Notes: generated from the letters alone by a model not told the origin. Counted from the stretch's first letter, positions 23,844 through 36,680 are shown. The stretch: DNA of 64,000 bases from Cercophora sp. LCS_1 (GCA_036250225.1 JAPZLL010000068.1:62001-126000), one strand, 5' to 3'. A program made the numbers and translations.

Positions 23844-26637
23844 TCATTCGTGATTCGTTGCGGCCGCGATGGCTTGTTGGTGTGGATTCGCTCCCACTCC
23901 CGGTTCTCGTAAAGACAACGCTTGTTCGTCGCCGGGCGCACCTCTGAGGTCGATGCCTAAATCGTCGTCTAATAGTTGCTTCCTGACTGCACCCAGGTCG
24001 CAGCCTGATCCTATGCCCTTGAGGTCGTCGGGCACGTCACGGATAGGGGTAGATGGGGAAGTGCCTCGCGAGTTGGAGTATGATGTGCCTGTGAATGTTG
24101 CTGTGCCCAGATTCGTTGATATCTGCCGCGTGTTTGCGCTGAGATGTTCGCCCTTGTTTGGTGATTCACTTGTGTTGTATCCGCCCGCGTCGCCTAGAGG
24201 CGGTTTGGTGTAGGGCGCCTCATCAGACACCACAACCGACCTGTCTACTCGGGTCGCTGTTGGCTCCGAAAGATCCTTCCCACTGTCCGCATGAGAAAGC
24301 TGCGCATTCCTCGCTCCATCGTTCGCCCCTAAAAATCCGGCTCCCCTGTCCCGCTCTAATGTACTCAAGCTTTTCGTTGTGGTTAGCCTCACCGTCCTTG
24401 ACGGCTCCATCGGTTTCAGGTACATGCCCTCCACACTTGCCCCCCCCGGAGAATCCACTGTTACTCGAAACTCGTTCTCTGCTGTCCGGCTATCCCATGC
24501 ATGTGCATGTTCTGTTGTAAAGCCGCCGTCCGAATGTGTAGGCGCCTCACTATATGTTACATCACTCATGGTGGTATGAGGCTTATCTGACCAAGGACGG
24601 CGATGATGCCCGAATCTGTCGCCATGGTTGCTGGGCATCGGTGAAGGAGGTGATCTGCCCCTTGTTGGATAATAATACAAATCTTCGGTTGTTAGGTGCT
24701 GGCTGTGACCATGACCCAGATATGACCAATCGTTTGGTTGCCCCCTGATCTGTGGCGGGTTTCCACCGAAGTTTTCGACACCAAGGTTTTGACGTGAGTA
24801 TCTTTCATCGGGAGACATTGATGACTCGTTGTGGGTGGTTAGATGACCGTCTTCATTCAGCTCCGGGAACATGGCAGCAAGATGCACCGCCTGCAGCCGT
24901 CGACGCGGATCCTCACTCAGACAGATGGCTACCATCTGGCGATACCAGAGTGGAACCTGGACATCAGCCCCAATCCGGAGCGGGCGGCCATGTGCTTCTG
25001 GCTCATCCTCTTGAGTCGCCAATGCCCATAGGACCATCCCTAGCTGAAAGAGGTCCGATTTGACGCCAATATACATGGATATTCGCTGGTTGCTCTCGAT
25101 GAGAGGCGTTGCCTCGGGGGGTTCCCAGCCAACAGGACACCCGCGTCGATTGATATCGATGATTTTAGCGTCCCCCTCATCATTGATGACAATGTTGGAC
25201 AGGGTGAAATCGCCTTGAACGAAGCCGGCTTCGTGGATCTCAGCGAGTCCGTTGACGATTTGCCGCGCCCACTTTTCGCGTGTCGCCCAGGGCAGCGAAT
25301 GGTTGTGGTCGTAGATGATATCGATGAGCGCGCCCTGGTCTGCATAGCTGATAAGCAAGCCTTTGATGTGCTCTTCCCTGTCGTCGACAACAACCCCGTA
25401 GAACCGTATGACGTTTTCGGCAGAGCGCAGGCGATTGAGGGCATTGATCTCGTACAAAAACTCGTCAATCGTGTCAGGACCTGGAATCTCTTTTTTTATG
25501 AGCATCTCGTTGTTGACCCGAACCTTGTACACGAATCCTGACAAATGAGAGTCAAACTCGAGATCACGTTCTTTGACTAGCCGGCACCTCATATGTTGTA
25601 TCATGCGCACTGTGGGGTACTGAATAATCTCCTGTGCGGTGTGTCAGTCGGACGGTCCTACACTCCTGGTGATACATGTGGCAACGTACGTTGACATCCT
25701 CGACGACATGAACATGTAGCCGCCCGTCCGTCGTCTGCAGCTTCAGATTGGTCACCGTGTCATAGAACTGGATGTCACCAAGGCTCTCCCGTATGGCTTC
25801 GTAGATTTTGGCGCTCTTGTCTCGCTGGAACTTTGTGTGGACTAGATCCATCTCTAGCGAATTTTCGGGGGCATCACGGTAGTCGAGTGAGACGGTGACA
25901 CGCCGCCAGAGAGCATTGTTCTCGCGGTAGGTCACGAAGAACTTTTCTCGCTTGGACTTATCACGGAAGTGCATCGAGAGGTTGAGAATCCAAATCCGCT
26001 CCAGCTCGTCATGGATCATGGTCTCGTATTGCGAGGTAGTTATGGAGTGGGCGTCGACATTTGAAATGGCGTCGTGTACGTGCGCTGTGTCATCAACAGC
26101 GTCCTCCTCACCATCAAATCCTTGCAATTCGCCGATACTGTCAAGCATCGATTCCTCAACAGGACTTGCGGGCAAAGAGGGAACCGACGTTCCGCCGTAG
26201 GACTGGCTCAAGAAGTCTGGCGCACTGGTTCGAGGGTTCGACTGTGAATATGCACTGCCGGACGGAAGCATGCGCCGATCCACGGAGAGGGCTCGCCGTT
26301 CTGCTGGCGACTGCATGACCGGCTCTAAGTTGTCTCTCAACTCGGACTGCTGCCTTTTGAAGGTTTGGACCCGAGGAAGGCCTGGCACCACTTTGCGTGA
26401 GACCCGGCGAATGATGCCTGCCCTGTCGTCTGCTGGCTCAGGGGCCGACTCCTTTGGCGAGGCATCTGGCGACGTCGGAACCCCATTGTTATCATTTGTG
26501 TTTTTATCCCGCCCGAAGAACCTGCGCCATATACTTTGCTGCATTTGGCCTTGGCTTCCTGTTGACGAGGTTGGTGACACAGGTGATGACGGCGACACTG
26601 GTTCCCGGGTCGAGGTGTCTGAGCGTGCCTGAGCCAT
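23844..26637 (-). CDS. divergent fungal protein kinase with disordered tails
   Basis: Exons 25690..26637 and 23844..25631 (complement) give 911 aa; an in-frame ATG at 26667 would add ten residues. Residues 1-170 are Ser/Pro-rich. About 180-316 is a folded region of unknown type (ISNVDAHSITTSQYETMIHD onward) that precedes the kinase-like domain (about 320-600). The domain has an ATP-lysine candidate in MLIKKEIPG, a glutamate-bearing helix EFLYEINALNRL, and a catalytic-loop equivalent GFVQGDFTLSNIVI in which HRD is replaced by QGD, followed by DIN rather than DFG. The Asp and Asn needed for catalysis are kept, so activity is possible. The C-terminal 300 residues are low-complexity. Comparable kinase-like proteins are common in ascomycetes and mostly uncharacterised. 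Target and pathway are unknown. Confidence 0.8.
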
Positions 26638-29600
26638 GAAGCCGAGGCGGGCAGGGAGGCCCCTCATAGGCCACGGCGGACTTGAGAGGCTCTACGGGAC
26701 AATGACTGGGGGCTGGAATATTCGAAGGTTGATAGGTATGTGGTTGATCTCCTGATAACGGTACGCAGCCAGACGGAGGCGGATGGCCCAGGCTATACGT
26801 CCGTGATGACACCAGCGCCTTCTTCCCTTTCAACGTATGTTGTGGTTCGACTCCCCGGAACCGGAGCGAAGATAGGAAGGTCGTCGATGTGAGGAGAGGA
26901 GTGTGCGCAAGGGACACAAATATACCGCCAGGCTCGCGTTAAGCGCAGATAAATATGCACATGCCGGACACGAACGGCATCGAACACGGCGTTGTTGAAG
27001 TAAGATCAAGACGGTCCATCAGCGCGGCCATGCACAGCAATGTCGATTTCCAGAATAGGGGCGCTCAAGCCGAAGAAAGGTGGAGGAACGGATGGTCAAA
27101 CCAGTGAGGCCGCTGCACAGTGTGTTGAAGCTGAGTCTGGCGAAGTTGAGGCTGGAGGCGCCAGGCGGGCAATTGATGTCGTCCTCCAGGCACCTTCATT
27201 CGGGCGCACTTGTCTGAATTGTTGCCCAAGAAACTGACAGCGCTGGTGTCAAACAAGGCGAATGCAAAAGTGTCTTTTCGGGAGAGCATCCGCGCGTATT
27301 TTGCTGAAGAGAAGTTTTTGAGAGGCAAGGGTCCAAAAGAGGGCAGGAAATGAGCAGGCGCCTAACCCTGTGTGAAGCGAAGCTCAGTGCGTTGAGAAGG
27401 TGATCTGACGTCTTGGAACTGCTGTTTGCCTCCGCTCCGGCTCCTGCATGCTGCTTGATGCCAGCTGCATGAGGAAGGGAGCGTGAGAAAGAACGCAAAG
27501 AAAGAGTCCAAGAGTAGGTAGGTAACCTCAGGACCGTTGGCCGGTCAGGACTGGGATGCTTGATGCGGTCGGAGTGTGGGACAGGCTAGACGGCTACCAA
27601 GGGTGGCTGGTTTGTGGTGTGTGCTTGCTTGGGATTTGGTGGGGTGAAGAGCAACCTGAACCGCAAGCACATTCGTCCATCATACCTACACGTGTACTTG
27701 CATGATACCTTACCAACGAGAGATCTCTTCCGTCCTCTAGGGGATTGGGCTCCTACCTGACCACCCCCTCAGCCCCTCCCGCAAGACGCTAAGTGGTGGC
27801 ATTACCTTGGGCAGCGGTCGACGCTCAACAACCGACCGCGGGGTTTTGTCCTGAGTTTGGTGGGGAATGAGACCTGACTGCCCAAAACGACCTGGCATCG
27901 AGAGCTTGGTGTTCGCGCCTAGACCGAACTGGTCGCGGGTAGGGTTCCAAGCCCAGGCCTCTCCTGCTTGTTGCGTGCAGGGGAGGTACACCAAAGCCCC
28001 ACCAAGGGGCTCACCGACAAATATTGCACAATGTGCTGCTCACCGCACATTTGTAACCAGTTTTCGAGAGTAAGAACTTTTAATTGACCAGGGAGCACCA
28101 GCAAGGAGTATGGCGCATTTCGTCATGTGTCCCGAGGTATCGCAAAGATGACGGGAAGGGTTCCTTGGAGTGGAGGAGGAGCTGGCTTGTCCGAACTCTT
28201 GACTGCGGGGTGGGCGGCAGATGCCGCTGCGGCGATCATTTCCCACTGTTAGTCCGAGCCGCCATCCCTCCCTCCCATCAAGGTTCTCTTGCCGGCCGTC
28301 ACTCCTCAACGTCAGCGTTTGGTCCATCTCGTCGTCTCGACGGAGCCACGTGCTGCTCTTTCAATGTCGCGCAACATCGAGGCTGGGAGGCGCTGCGAGC
28401 ATGCGCCCCTGGCCGGACTCCTGCTGTGCGTTCCAGAGAGTACGAATCATGCAACCGACAAGTGCACACACGACGTTGGTAGCGGGAGGCTTCGGATTAG
28501 ATTGCGGTTCCTATCTTCCACTCGCATCTTATGTCCTCTATATTGCATGTTTGAGAACGACATCTCGGCTGAGCTCTCGCACCGGATCCAGTTCCTATCT
28601 GGATCGGCAAGTTTGTTCACCTCCGTTACCTTGCGCATCGAGTCCGAGTAGACGCACAAACACCGACCTCGGGACGCCGTGTGCGCGCGCATCTGTGTAT
28701 GCGGAGTAATTGACGGCGAGGCAGCACGCTGTCTCTTATGGGTGGATGCGGCTGTTGACCCCACGCAAAGCCGCCCATGGGTGCTCCCCCCGCGGACCTA
28801 TATCAACACCGGTCCGCCTATAATACCAGCTGGGCCGTTGCGTCTGCGGCCCGGCCGAGTTGCCAACCGCCGCCATAGGTTGTCAGCCGTCATGGCTGCA
28901 CCGAGCCATTGAAATGCAAAGTCTCTTCGACCCAGAGACACACCGGCCGGCCTGCTCGTTGGCCCGGCCTAGTGCATTGATTTGGTGCCCGAACCACAAC
29001 GGACATCCACCCGACCACCCACACCTGCGACACGTCAGATAACCTTCCAATTGAGTGAAGCTTGGAATGGCGCTATTACCCCACATTCAGAATGAGGCTT
29101 GCTGCATCGACGTGTCCAGTGACTGGCCAGGGACGACCAGCCCATCACCCTCTAAAGTCGTTTCTTGAATCTGGGAGGAGAGGAGCAAAAATGTAGCAAT
29201 CGAATGACGGCTGATATGTCGCTGAGGTGCTGCACGAGGGCCGCCGCACCTGCGGACGCAGCCAGATCGGGTGTCAGTGGTTCGGCCATGCACCTCATGC
29301 CTCCAGCTTCCAGTTGACCACATCTGAAGAGCCAAACAAGACACGGTCCAGATCCAATGCCAGCTTGCCCCCCACTGATGGCACAAGGTCCACACATGTC
29401 TCCGAAGCAGCCCTTATGCAAACAAACATGTCACACTAACCCCCCTCCAGAGAACATATCCATCAGCCTCAAATAAAGAAATCGAAGATCGGTTCAGTCG
29501 CATATCTGTAAACGGGGAAGGAGACACCGTCAACTTCGGGCCGAGACCACGGGTGAGGTTGGTGAACGAGACCTAGCTGCCTTACAGGGACCCGCACTGG

Positions 29601-30540
29601 TTACCCGTCTTTCCTACCTAACTAGCACAGTATTTCCCGCTTCAGCAGGTGAGATACCAAGGTAGTTGGGCAGCAACCGCACACCAACACAACCCCCAGC
29701 GTCACTGTATCCCCGCAAGCAAGCGTGAAAAGAAAGCTTCTCCCCAGGGCTGAGCCCAGTATCAGAGTAGCAAGCTTTCTCATCACGTCATAGGTATCTT
29801 GTTTCCTATCGTCCATGGCAGAATACGCTGCCGGCGTCGACACCAAGAGAGTCGCCTCCCACCGTATGCCGCTCTGCCATATCTTGTCAAGCAGTCAACC
29901 GACCCACGGTTCACACCATCCAACTCCGAGACACAAAGCAGGGTGCATCTCGCTTCCAGAAGATTGGCCAATGCATTCCGTATCCGCTGTATTGTTGCTC
30001 CAATGGTACAGCTCCCCGTATCCCCCCCATCACCTCCATCTGCATCCATGCGGTGCGGTACCCCAGTCATCGCTGATGCCTCCCGGGAGTAGCTTCCTTC
30101 CTTACTCCGCCCCGAGCGGTGCTTTTTGCTATCATACAAAACTCTTCACCCCCAGCATTCCAAACTGAAAATCAACAAGAGTGAGGATGTACTATGTTGC
30201 AATGTTTACCTTTATGTGAATGTGTGCTCAATGCCGCTGTTCAAACACCTCCGTATCTTCGTCTATCCCGCCCAGTGTTAGAAAGACGAGGAAAAAAAAA
30301 ACCAACGCCTTGTCAATGCTTCACATCTCTCCTTCGCTTTCTCCCCACACTTGGCCACACCCTCAAAGGGGGGCAACCGACGATACCCATGCTCCTAGGA
30401 AGAACTATCTTCTATTGGCGGTTTCGGTGATTATCTTTGCCTGATAGGGGCGAAGAAAAGAGAAGCAAACCCGCAGCTCTTGCCTGGTGACCGATGTGGA
30501 CTGCCGCTCAACTGTTTCGCGTCATTTTGGCCGTGAGCTT
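26638..30540. other. large intergenic region
   Basis: About 3.9 kb between the 5' end of the kinase gene and the 3' end of the Lon gene. Only short unbiased open frames are present. I found no transposon, RNA gene or tandem array. A GGTTCGACTCC string at 26844-26854 resembles a tRNA B box but has no tRNA around it. Confidence 0.45.
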
Positions 30541-33500
30541 TTATTCGCTCTTATCGCCATCGGCCGTCTTTTCATCTTCAGCAATGTTACATTTGTTGGC
30601 CTTTTCCCGATCAAGGTTCGGGAAGATGAGCTGGAAGACGTCCGAGTACCAGCTCGCGGGCCGGCCCTCGAGACCCTCCTTGATGTTCTGTATTCCACAG
30701 GTTAGCCAACACACCCTTCGGATGCAGCGAGGAAAAAGAAACAACATACCTGAGGTAACTCAAGCCAATCTGACATGTTATCCTCTGGGAAGATAATCAT
30801 CTTACAGCCGGCTCTCCTGGCGGCTACTGTCTTTTCCCTCAGCCCACCAATCCTTAGCACCTTGCCCGTGAGTGTCAACTCGCCCGTCATTGCGATCGTC
30901 GGCGACACTGGCGTATCCAACGCTAGGGAGAGCAACGACGTCGCCATTGTAATACCGGCCGAGGGACCATCCTTCTGCACCGCGCCCTCTGGAACATGGA
31001 CGTGGATCTTGGCCTTGTCGAAGAAGTGATTGCCGGGAAACTCCCTCGCCATCAGCGATTTGGCAAAGGAGTAGGCAATCGCTGACGACTCCTTCATCAC
31101 CGTTTTGAGGTTACCTGTAATCTCAAGCGATGGCCTACTGCTCGAGCGCAGGGCCGACTGCAGGATCGACTCGACATACATGGCCGTGCCGCCCATCTGA
31201 GTCCAGGCGAGGCCCATAGTTACACCTGGAGGGGTGACGTCGTAGAGGCGGTCCGAGGTGAAAACTGGTGGACCGACGTAGTCCTTGAGATTGTCCTTGT
31301 CAATAACAACATGGACGCTGTCCGGGACTTTGAGGGCCACACGCGGCTTCTCAGTTGTCTCGGCCTCTTTTGCCGGTCCTGTTGTAGCCTCGGTTGAGTC
31401 TTGACCCTCTTTAATCTTGCCTTTCTCCTTCTCGGACTCTTCGAGAGCAGCCTTTCCCTCCTCTGTCAGCGCCTCAGACTCCGGTAAGGTCTCCTCACCA
31501 AGTTCCTGCACAATCTTCAATGCCGACTTGCGGTACACCTTCTCGATTTGTTTTTTGAGATTGCGCACACCTGATTCTCGACAGTACGACTTGATGAGCT
31601 CCGCAATAGCCTCCTCGGTCAGTTTGACGTCGGCACCCTTAAGGCCAGCCAGATCTTGAGCCTGCGGGGCGAGATACCTCTCTGCAATGGCCATCTTCTC
31701 GTCCGAGACGTAACCCGAAAGCCGGATAACTTCCATCCGGTCAAGGAGAGGCCGAGGGATGGTGTCGGTCAGGTTGGCTGTGCAAACAAACAGCACCTTG
31801 GAAAGATCAACGGGAACATCCATATAGTGGTCCAGGAAAGAACTATTTTGCTCTGGATCAAGGAGTTCGAGAAGGGCGGACGACGGATCACCTTGGTAAC
31901 CACGCCCTATCTTGTCGATTTCGTCGATGAGGATGAGAGGATTCTCTGTTTTGCACTTTTTGAGGGCTTGGATCACACGACCCGGCAGGGCACCAACATA
32001 TGTCCTCCGATGTCCCTTGATTTCGGCGACGTCCGTGAGACCACCGACGCTGAATCTATAATATTCACGATTGAGGGCACGGGCAATAGACTTGCCAATG
32101 CTGGTTTTGCCGACTCCAGGGGGGCCGACGAAGCACAAAATCTTGCCTTCGACAGTGCCGCGGAGCTTGCCGACTGCAATAAACTCGAGGATGCGGTCCT
32201 TCACGTCTTTGAGACCATAGTGATCTTCATCGAGGACTTTCATGGCATTTTGAATACCGAAGTTTTCGGCGCTTCTCTGTCCCCATGGAATCTGCGTCAA
32301 CCAGTCAAGGTAATTTCGAGTGACGTTGAACTCGGAAGCGGCTGGTTCCAGGTGGGCCAATTTGTTGAGTTCTTCATCAAAAACCTTGCGGACAGCTTCA
32401 GGCATGGCCAGCTTGTCCGCTTTTTCCTTGAACCTTTCGACAAGCTTATCCTTTCCGTCGGATTCGATTCCAAGCTCACGTCGAATACCCTTCATCTGCT
32501 CCATTAGCCAATACTCACGCTGGCGCTTCGTGATTTTGTTCTCAACGTCCTTGGTGATCTTGGATTGCAGTTGGGCGTTGACTTGCTCCTTTTTCAGGAC
32601 TGTAAGGGCTTTGTGCATCCTCTCTTCCACATTGAGGCTCGATAAAACCTCTTGCAGCTCTTCGGGCTCTCCGGAAGAGACAGCAGCAGCAAAATCAGCA
32701 AGTTTTGCAGGCTCCGACACGATGTTTCCGGATTGGCTCATCGAAAATGTTGAAATCTGGTCCCTGAACAGACTATTCATGGTGGCCACGTCTTTGAAAA
32801 CATTGACGATCTCGCTGGTGACGGCACGGATAACTGGGCTCTTGGCATCGTACGGCTCTTCCGTAAGGTTCTCCACGTTGACTAAACTAACGGGATATTT
32901 CTTTAGGAAAGATGTCGGTTCATATGGTGTCTGAGTGGCATCCGGCTTCGGCGCCACGGCACTCTCCTCGAAGCTGGCGACGATATCGCCTTTTTGCGTT
33001 GTCTCATCTGTCGATTTGGGAATTGGCTCAGGAATCGGCTCGGGAGTGGGCTCCGCCTCAGTCGGCGTCTTTTCGGCGCCCGCAGCACCGGGAGGGATGA
33101 GCTCGGACAAGCGGATTCTGCGATGTGGGTAAAGAATAGCCGTGAGACTGGTGCCTTCACCCCCGGCGTTGTTCATGGGGAAAGCACTCGTGATTTGTGC
33201 AAAAACACCAACATCGTAAACGTCATCTGGGCTGCGTATTATGTCGTCATCGGCATTCTCGTCCTTGAACAAAAATGCGCCGACGTATGGTTGACCCCTT
33301 TTGATCATCTCTGTGATCGCAGCCGCGACATGAGGGTCCTTGATGGTGATCGCCTTATAAAAACCGGGAAACAGTGGCCTCTTAGCAATAGGAATGGCCA
33401 TGACTTGGGGATAAATCTCGGGAACGAGGGGCTTCGTCAGTGCTTTATCCCCAGACTTCCGCCCTCTTCTGCCACCATCCCCAGACCCATCACCCGAAGA

Positions 33501-33920
33501 GGCACCACCGGCAGAGCCTCCTCTTGCATCTGGTGCTTCCGGAGAGCCCGTGCCTTGGTCTCCGTTACCAGCCGACGAATCGGAACTTGAGGACTTGGCT
33601 TCGGCAACGTCTTTCCCGGCCTCGTCAGCTTCTGCTCTCTCCAGATTTGCCTTTTTTTCCTCGTCTGATAAGGGTTCCACGGTGCCGTCGAAAAACCCTT
33701 TGCCCTTTTGTTTCTGCAGTGAACTACACGTGGAGAAGCTGGAGACTAAGGACGGTCGCTTGTTTCGCGGAGAGGCGTGAAGCTGCCAGTTCGCCTGTGC
33801 TCCTGGTCGCATCAGCAGCGGCGCTGCATAGTGGTAACTCAGATTTCGTGATCGGATGGCAAATGCAGCAGGCGTTCTGGATGCGGATAGCCGCGCCAGC
33901 TGTTGTCGCGACAGCATCAT
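30541..33920 (-). CDS. PIM1: mitochondrial Lon protease homolog
   Basis: Exons 30750..33920 and 30541..30687 (complement) give 1105 aa. Lon is the ATP-dependent serine protease of the mitochondrial matrix that degrades misfolded and oxidised proteins and supports mtDNA maintenance. Seen: a basic, Ser/Arg-rich presequence from the ATG at 33920; a Gly/Ser/Asp-rich linker; the LON substrate domain (VMAIPIAKRPLFPGFYKAI) interrupted by a Pro/Glu-rich insert; Walker A GPPGVGKT (near 598) and Walker B LILIDEID (near 662); and the protease dyad Ser in KDGPSAG (near 986) with Lys in GKVLRIGG (near 1019). An acidic insert sits between the ATPase and protease domains, as in other fungal Lon proteins. 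The last 48 residues are on a separate exon after a 62-nt intron. The frame stays open to 34397, but no better start is seen there. Confidence 0.95.
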
Positions 33921-35087
33921 GGGTGGGTGAGCTCGGAGCTCAGCAAGTCGAGTTGACGTCAGAAACCGGGAGGGAGTCGTCCGGATGGATCCGGGAATTG
34001 AATGGGGCGTAGTAACTCGCGGGGAAAAAAAAACCTGAGTCAAATATGCAGAAGAATTGAGGGAAAAGAACAACCGCCTGTTGCTGAGTTCGGCGGGCGA
34101 AAGGAGCGCGGAGCTAGAGCTCTGGTGGGATGGAGTTGCATGGAGGTCTTCGACTCGAGGTTCTCCAGCGGCGAGAACGGCGACTTGCAATTTTAGCTCC
34201 GGCTTGCTGCCGGTTGACGTGCGCGACCGGGAAGTGCCAGTCCCTGCTTGGTTCGCTGGCCCGTTTAAGCCACAGCTGGGGTAGAACCTCAGCCACAAGG
34301 CGGCTGTGGCCGATTGCTGGCGGGGTGGACCCCAAAGTCCCAAACAAAACATCAAAGCCGCCGAGCCGCAGCCGAATGGATTTCTGCGTAAATACAAGAG
34401 GGCTCAAATACAATTCAAAAGGGTCCCGGGGTCTAAGGTTTTATTTCAAAGACCATAAACGTCCCAAGTTAGATATTCTAGATAAAGGTCCGCTGGATAG
34501 CCCAAGTGCCGAAAACTATGCTGGAGGTACCTTAAGGTATGGCTCGGTTTTGCAGTCACCACTTGGCCCCCATTGCAAAGTCCCCCGCCAGCGACGGAGC
34601 ACAACGGCCAAGCGATCTGACGGAACCAACCGACCGAATTGAGTCGCGCGCTCCCCGCCTGTTTGTGGAACTGCAGAGCTGACCCTTCCGCCACGCCAGT
34701 GGGACTGGAGTTCTGCGGCCTGAGTTATAGTGTGTGTCGTTCGCAGCGTCCTTTATGAGCTCGACCTTTGTCACTCTTCCCTTCTAGACCGCAAATTGAT
34801 TACAGAAAACTAGATCCTGCCTGAATCGCGAACTTTAGCCTATCATTGCTGTCTCGGACAAAGCTTCTCCTTGATTCACTCTGCCCTAGACTTCCGGCGT
34901 TTAGAGTGCCAAAACATTCCCGACCAGCTGGCTCCATTTTATGTTTGGAGTGGCGGTTAGCCCAGCCTTGTCACAGCAGCACGGGATCCCCTCCCCCTCT
35001 CCTTCTTTTCAACCTGTGCTTCTCCGCTACCGTGACCTTTGGGCAGAACAACGCCTTGCGACTTTCAGTTACAGTTCTTCCCCCAGT
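33921..35087. other. divergent promoter region, Lon / 35-kb gene
   Basis: Roughly 1.2 kb between two divergent genes. It includes a perfect 12-bp palindrome TACCTTAAGGTA at 34528-34539. Open frames here are extensions of the Lon frame or short. No other gene supported. Confidence 0.5.
34528..34539. promoter_or_regulatory. 12-bp palindrome in divergent promoter
   Basis: Perfect palindrome TACCTTAAGGTA located between the Lon gene and the gene at 35088. A protein-binding role is only inferred from position and symmetry. Confidence 0.3.
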
Positions 35088-35675
35088 ATGGCTTCTTCCG
35101 GAAACGCGGCAGCGAATATTTCGTCGGCCATGTCCAAGTTGTCGCTCGAAACATCCCCACCTTCGAAAGCGCAAAAGGCCAAAAAGAACACTGGCGTTGT
35201 CGCTGTCGCTGACAGTTGGGAAGATGAGGCTGTGAGCTCAGATTCTGAGGCAGGCGACGACTTGGCTTCAGACCATGAGCAGAACCCAGACCAAGACGGG
35301 AAGAAGAACTCGCGGGGTAGTAGCCAGGCCGGCACGGCCGCCCCGCCCCCGACACCCATGTCCCCGACCTACGGCTCGAAGCGACCGTTTTCCCCCAACA
35401 CAACGACGTTCGATCTCCCCTACAACACTGAGGTAGCCAACAGCGCCGCTGGGACGGCAGTGCCAGGCAAGAGGCCTGAAAAGACGGATGCCGTCGCTCG
35501 ACGAATGATTGCAAGTGCGCTTGGTGTAAAAGTGCCAAAGCAGACCGAAGAACAGAAGCAGTATGATCGGGCAATCCGCGAGAAGGAGCGGCGGCGTCGG
35601 GAGGAGGAGAAAGAGCTGCAAAGAAAGAAGGAGGAAGAGGCTGCCAAAGCCCGGCAGGCCGTCTGGGAAGACTAG
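35088..35675 (+). CDS. small charged protein of unknown function
   Basis: Intronless, 195 aa from ATG at 35088 (context CAGTATGG). The open frame continues upstream but the codon bias and the first well-placed ATG favour this start. Seen: an N-terminal Ala/Ser-rich segment, an acidic patch (SWEDEAVSSDSEAGDD), a Pro-rich stretch, then RRMIASALGVKVPKQTEEQ and a highly charged coiled-coil of Arg/Glu/Lys to the end. The final AVWED is compact and may be conserved. I recognise no enzyme domain. It looks like the conserved small ascomycete proteins annotated only as hypothetical. Confidence 0.75.
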   Translation: MASSGNAAANISSAMSKLSLETSPPSKAQKAKKNTGVVAVADSWEDEAVSSDSEAGDDLASDHEQNPDQDGKKNSRGSSQAGTAAPPPTPMSPTYGSKRPFSPNTTTFDLPYNTEVANSAAGTAVPGKRPEKTDAVARRMIASALGVKVPKQTEEQKQYDRAIREKERRRREEEKELQRKKEEEAAKARQAVWED

Positions 35676-35867
35676 TTTGGAAACTCGTCACCGTTGAGGA
35701 TTGTTGGTGATGGCTTCATCGACAGGGACGGGATCTTATCTTTGCTTTTTTGCGATGTTGCCGTTTTTAGGGTCGTATAGTAGGTGTGATTCCGAGGAAT
35801 CGTATATTCGCCGGTTTTGGAGCCAGCGTCTTCGAAGTGGACAGTGATGATCGGTTATGAGCGAGCC

Positions 35868-36680
35868 TTAGGGCCAGACTGTAGGATCATCTGGCTCAAA
35901 GGCGGACATGTCCCCCGTCAATTTCTGCCCTTTGAACGTCATAACAAGCTCCTGGTCTCCATCCTCGGAGTGCCGGGTTGTCACGCCCATCCTCCCGAGC
36001 GCGCTCTCCGCAGCTTGGTTGTTCCATATCATCTGCTCAACTTTACCTGCTCTCGTGCACGAGATACAGACCATCGGCCAGCGGCTGCGGCCCATGGCCT
36101 CCCGCATGCCCTTCGTGGCGGGTTTTTCAATGACCAAGATACCTAGACTGTGCGCGCTCCTCCAGCCAGCAGGGGCAGCAGCAAAAGAGCCTTCAAGCTC
36201 GCGGATGAGGTTTGGACCCGGTTTTTTGATCGCTTTGCATTGAACTAGCACATTGGTAGGACGAGACTGCGCTGAGGGAAGACTCCAGGTTCCAAGGAGG
36301 TCTATGCCGCAGTCAGATTTCGCGCCGACCCTTTCCAGTCGAAAACCAAAACGTCGAAGCGCCAATGACGTGGTGTACTCGAAATGAGTGCCGACGAATG
36401 TAGTCGAGCTTCTATCCAAACCAGTGCGCTCGGCATAACTGATGAACGATTCCAGGTCGTTGTGCGCAGTATTGGGGGAGCTAGCATAGACGAAATGGTG
36501 TCCGTCTGCCTTGTCGTATGTGGGCAAAGGCTCAGAAGACACACATGCTCGAGCAATGGTATCGTTGTTTTGGGGCTTCAGCGGGTTTCGCTTGGTACAG
36601 AACGGATGCAGTATACCAGGTTTGACTGTGGGTAGATGGAGAGATCGGCCCTTCCCTAGCAGGTGGCGGGCTGAACGCAT
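35868..36680 (-). CDS. RRG7: RRG7-like mitochondrial protein (DUF2034)
   Basis: Intronless, 270 aa. Yeast Rrg7 is needed for respiratory growth and the family has a restriction-endonuclease-like fold. Seen: a basic N-terminus suited to mitochondrial import, then GTHFEYTTSLALRRFGFRLE, the KSDCGIDLLGTW segment with the Asp of the PD-(D/E)XK core, and VLVQCKAIKK carrying the Gln-Cys-Lys strand. These match the core Glu, Asp and Lys positions expected of the fold. Its 3' end faces the 3' end of the gene at 35675 with 192 bp between. Its start at 36680 lies 243 bp from the divergent MED21 start, so the two may share a promoter. Confidence 0.85.
   Translation of the reverse strand: MRSARHLLGKGRSLHLPTVKPGILHPFCTKRNPLKPQNNDTIARACVSSEPLPTYDKADGHHFVYASSPNTAHNDLESFISYAERTGLDRSSTTFVGTHFEYTTSLALRRFGFRLERVGAKSDCGIDLLGTWSLPSAQSRPTNVLVQCKAIKKPGPNLIRELEGSFAAAPAGWRSAHSLGILVIEKPATKGMREAMGRSRWPMVCISCTRAGKVEQMIWNNQAAESALGRMGVTTRHSEDGDQELVMTFKGQKLTGDMSAFEPDDPTVWP

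Noticed and set aside
26844..26854. tRNA B-box-like GGTTCGACTCC upstream of the kinase gene
   Set aside because: The flanking bases do not pair as a T stem and no acceptor stem or A box is found at the right spacing.
31656..32507. Plus-strand open frame (283 codons) inside the Lon gene
   Set aside because: Antisense shadow of the ATPase domain; no independent coding signal or domain.
30750..34397. Lon open frame extended to 34397 as the true protein start
   Set aside because: The added 159 residues are Leu/Arg/Pro-mixed without conservation, overlap the divergent promoter, and the ATG at 33920 precedes a proper mitochondrial presequence.
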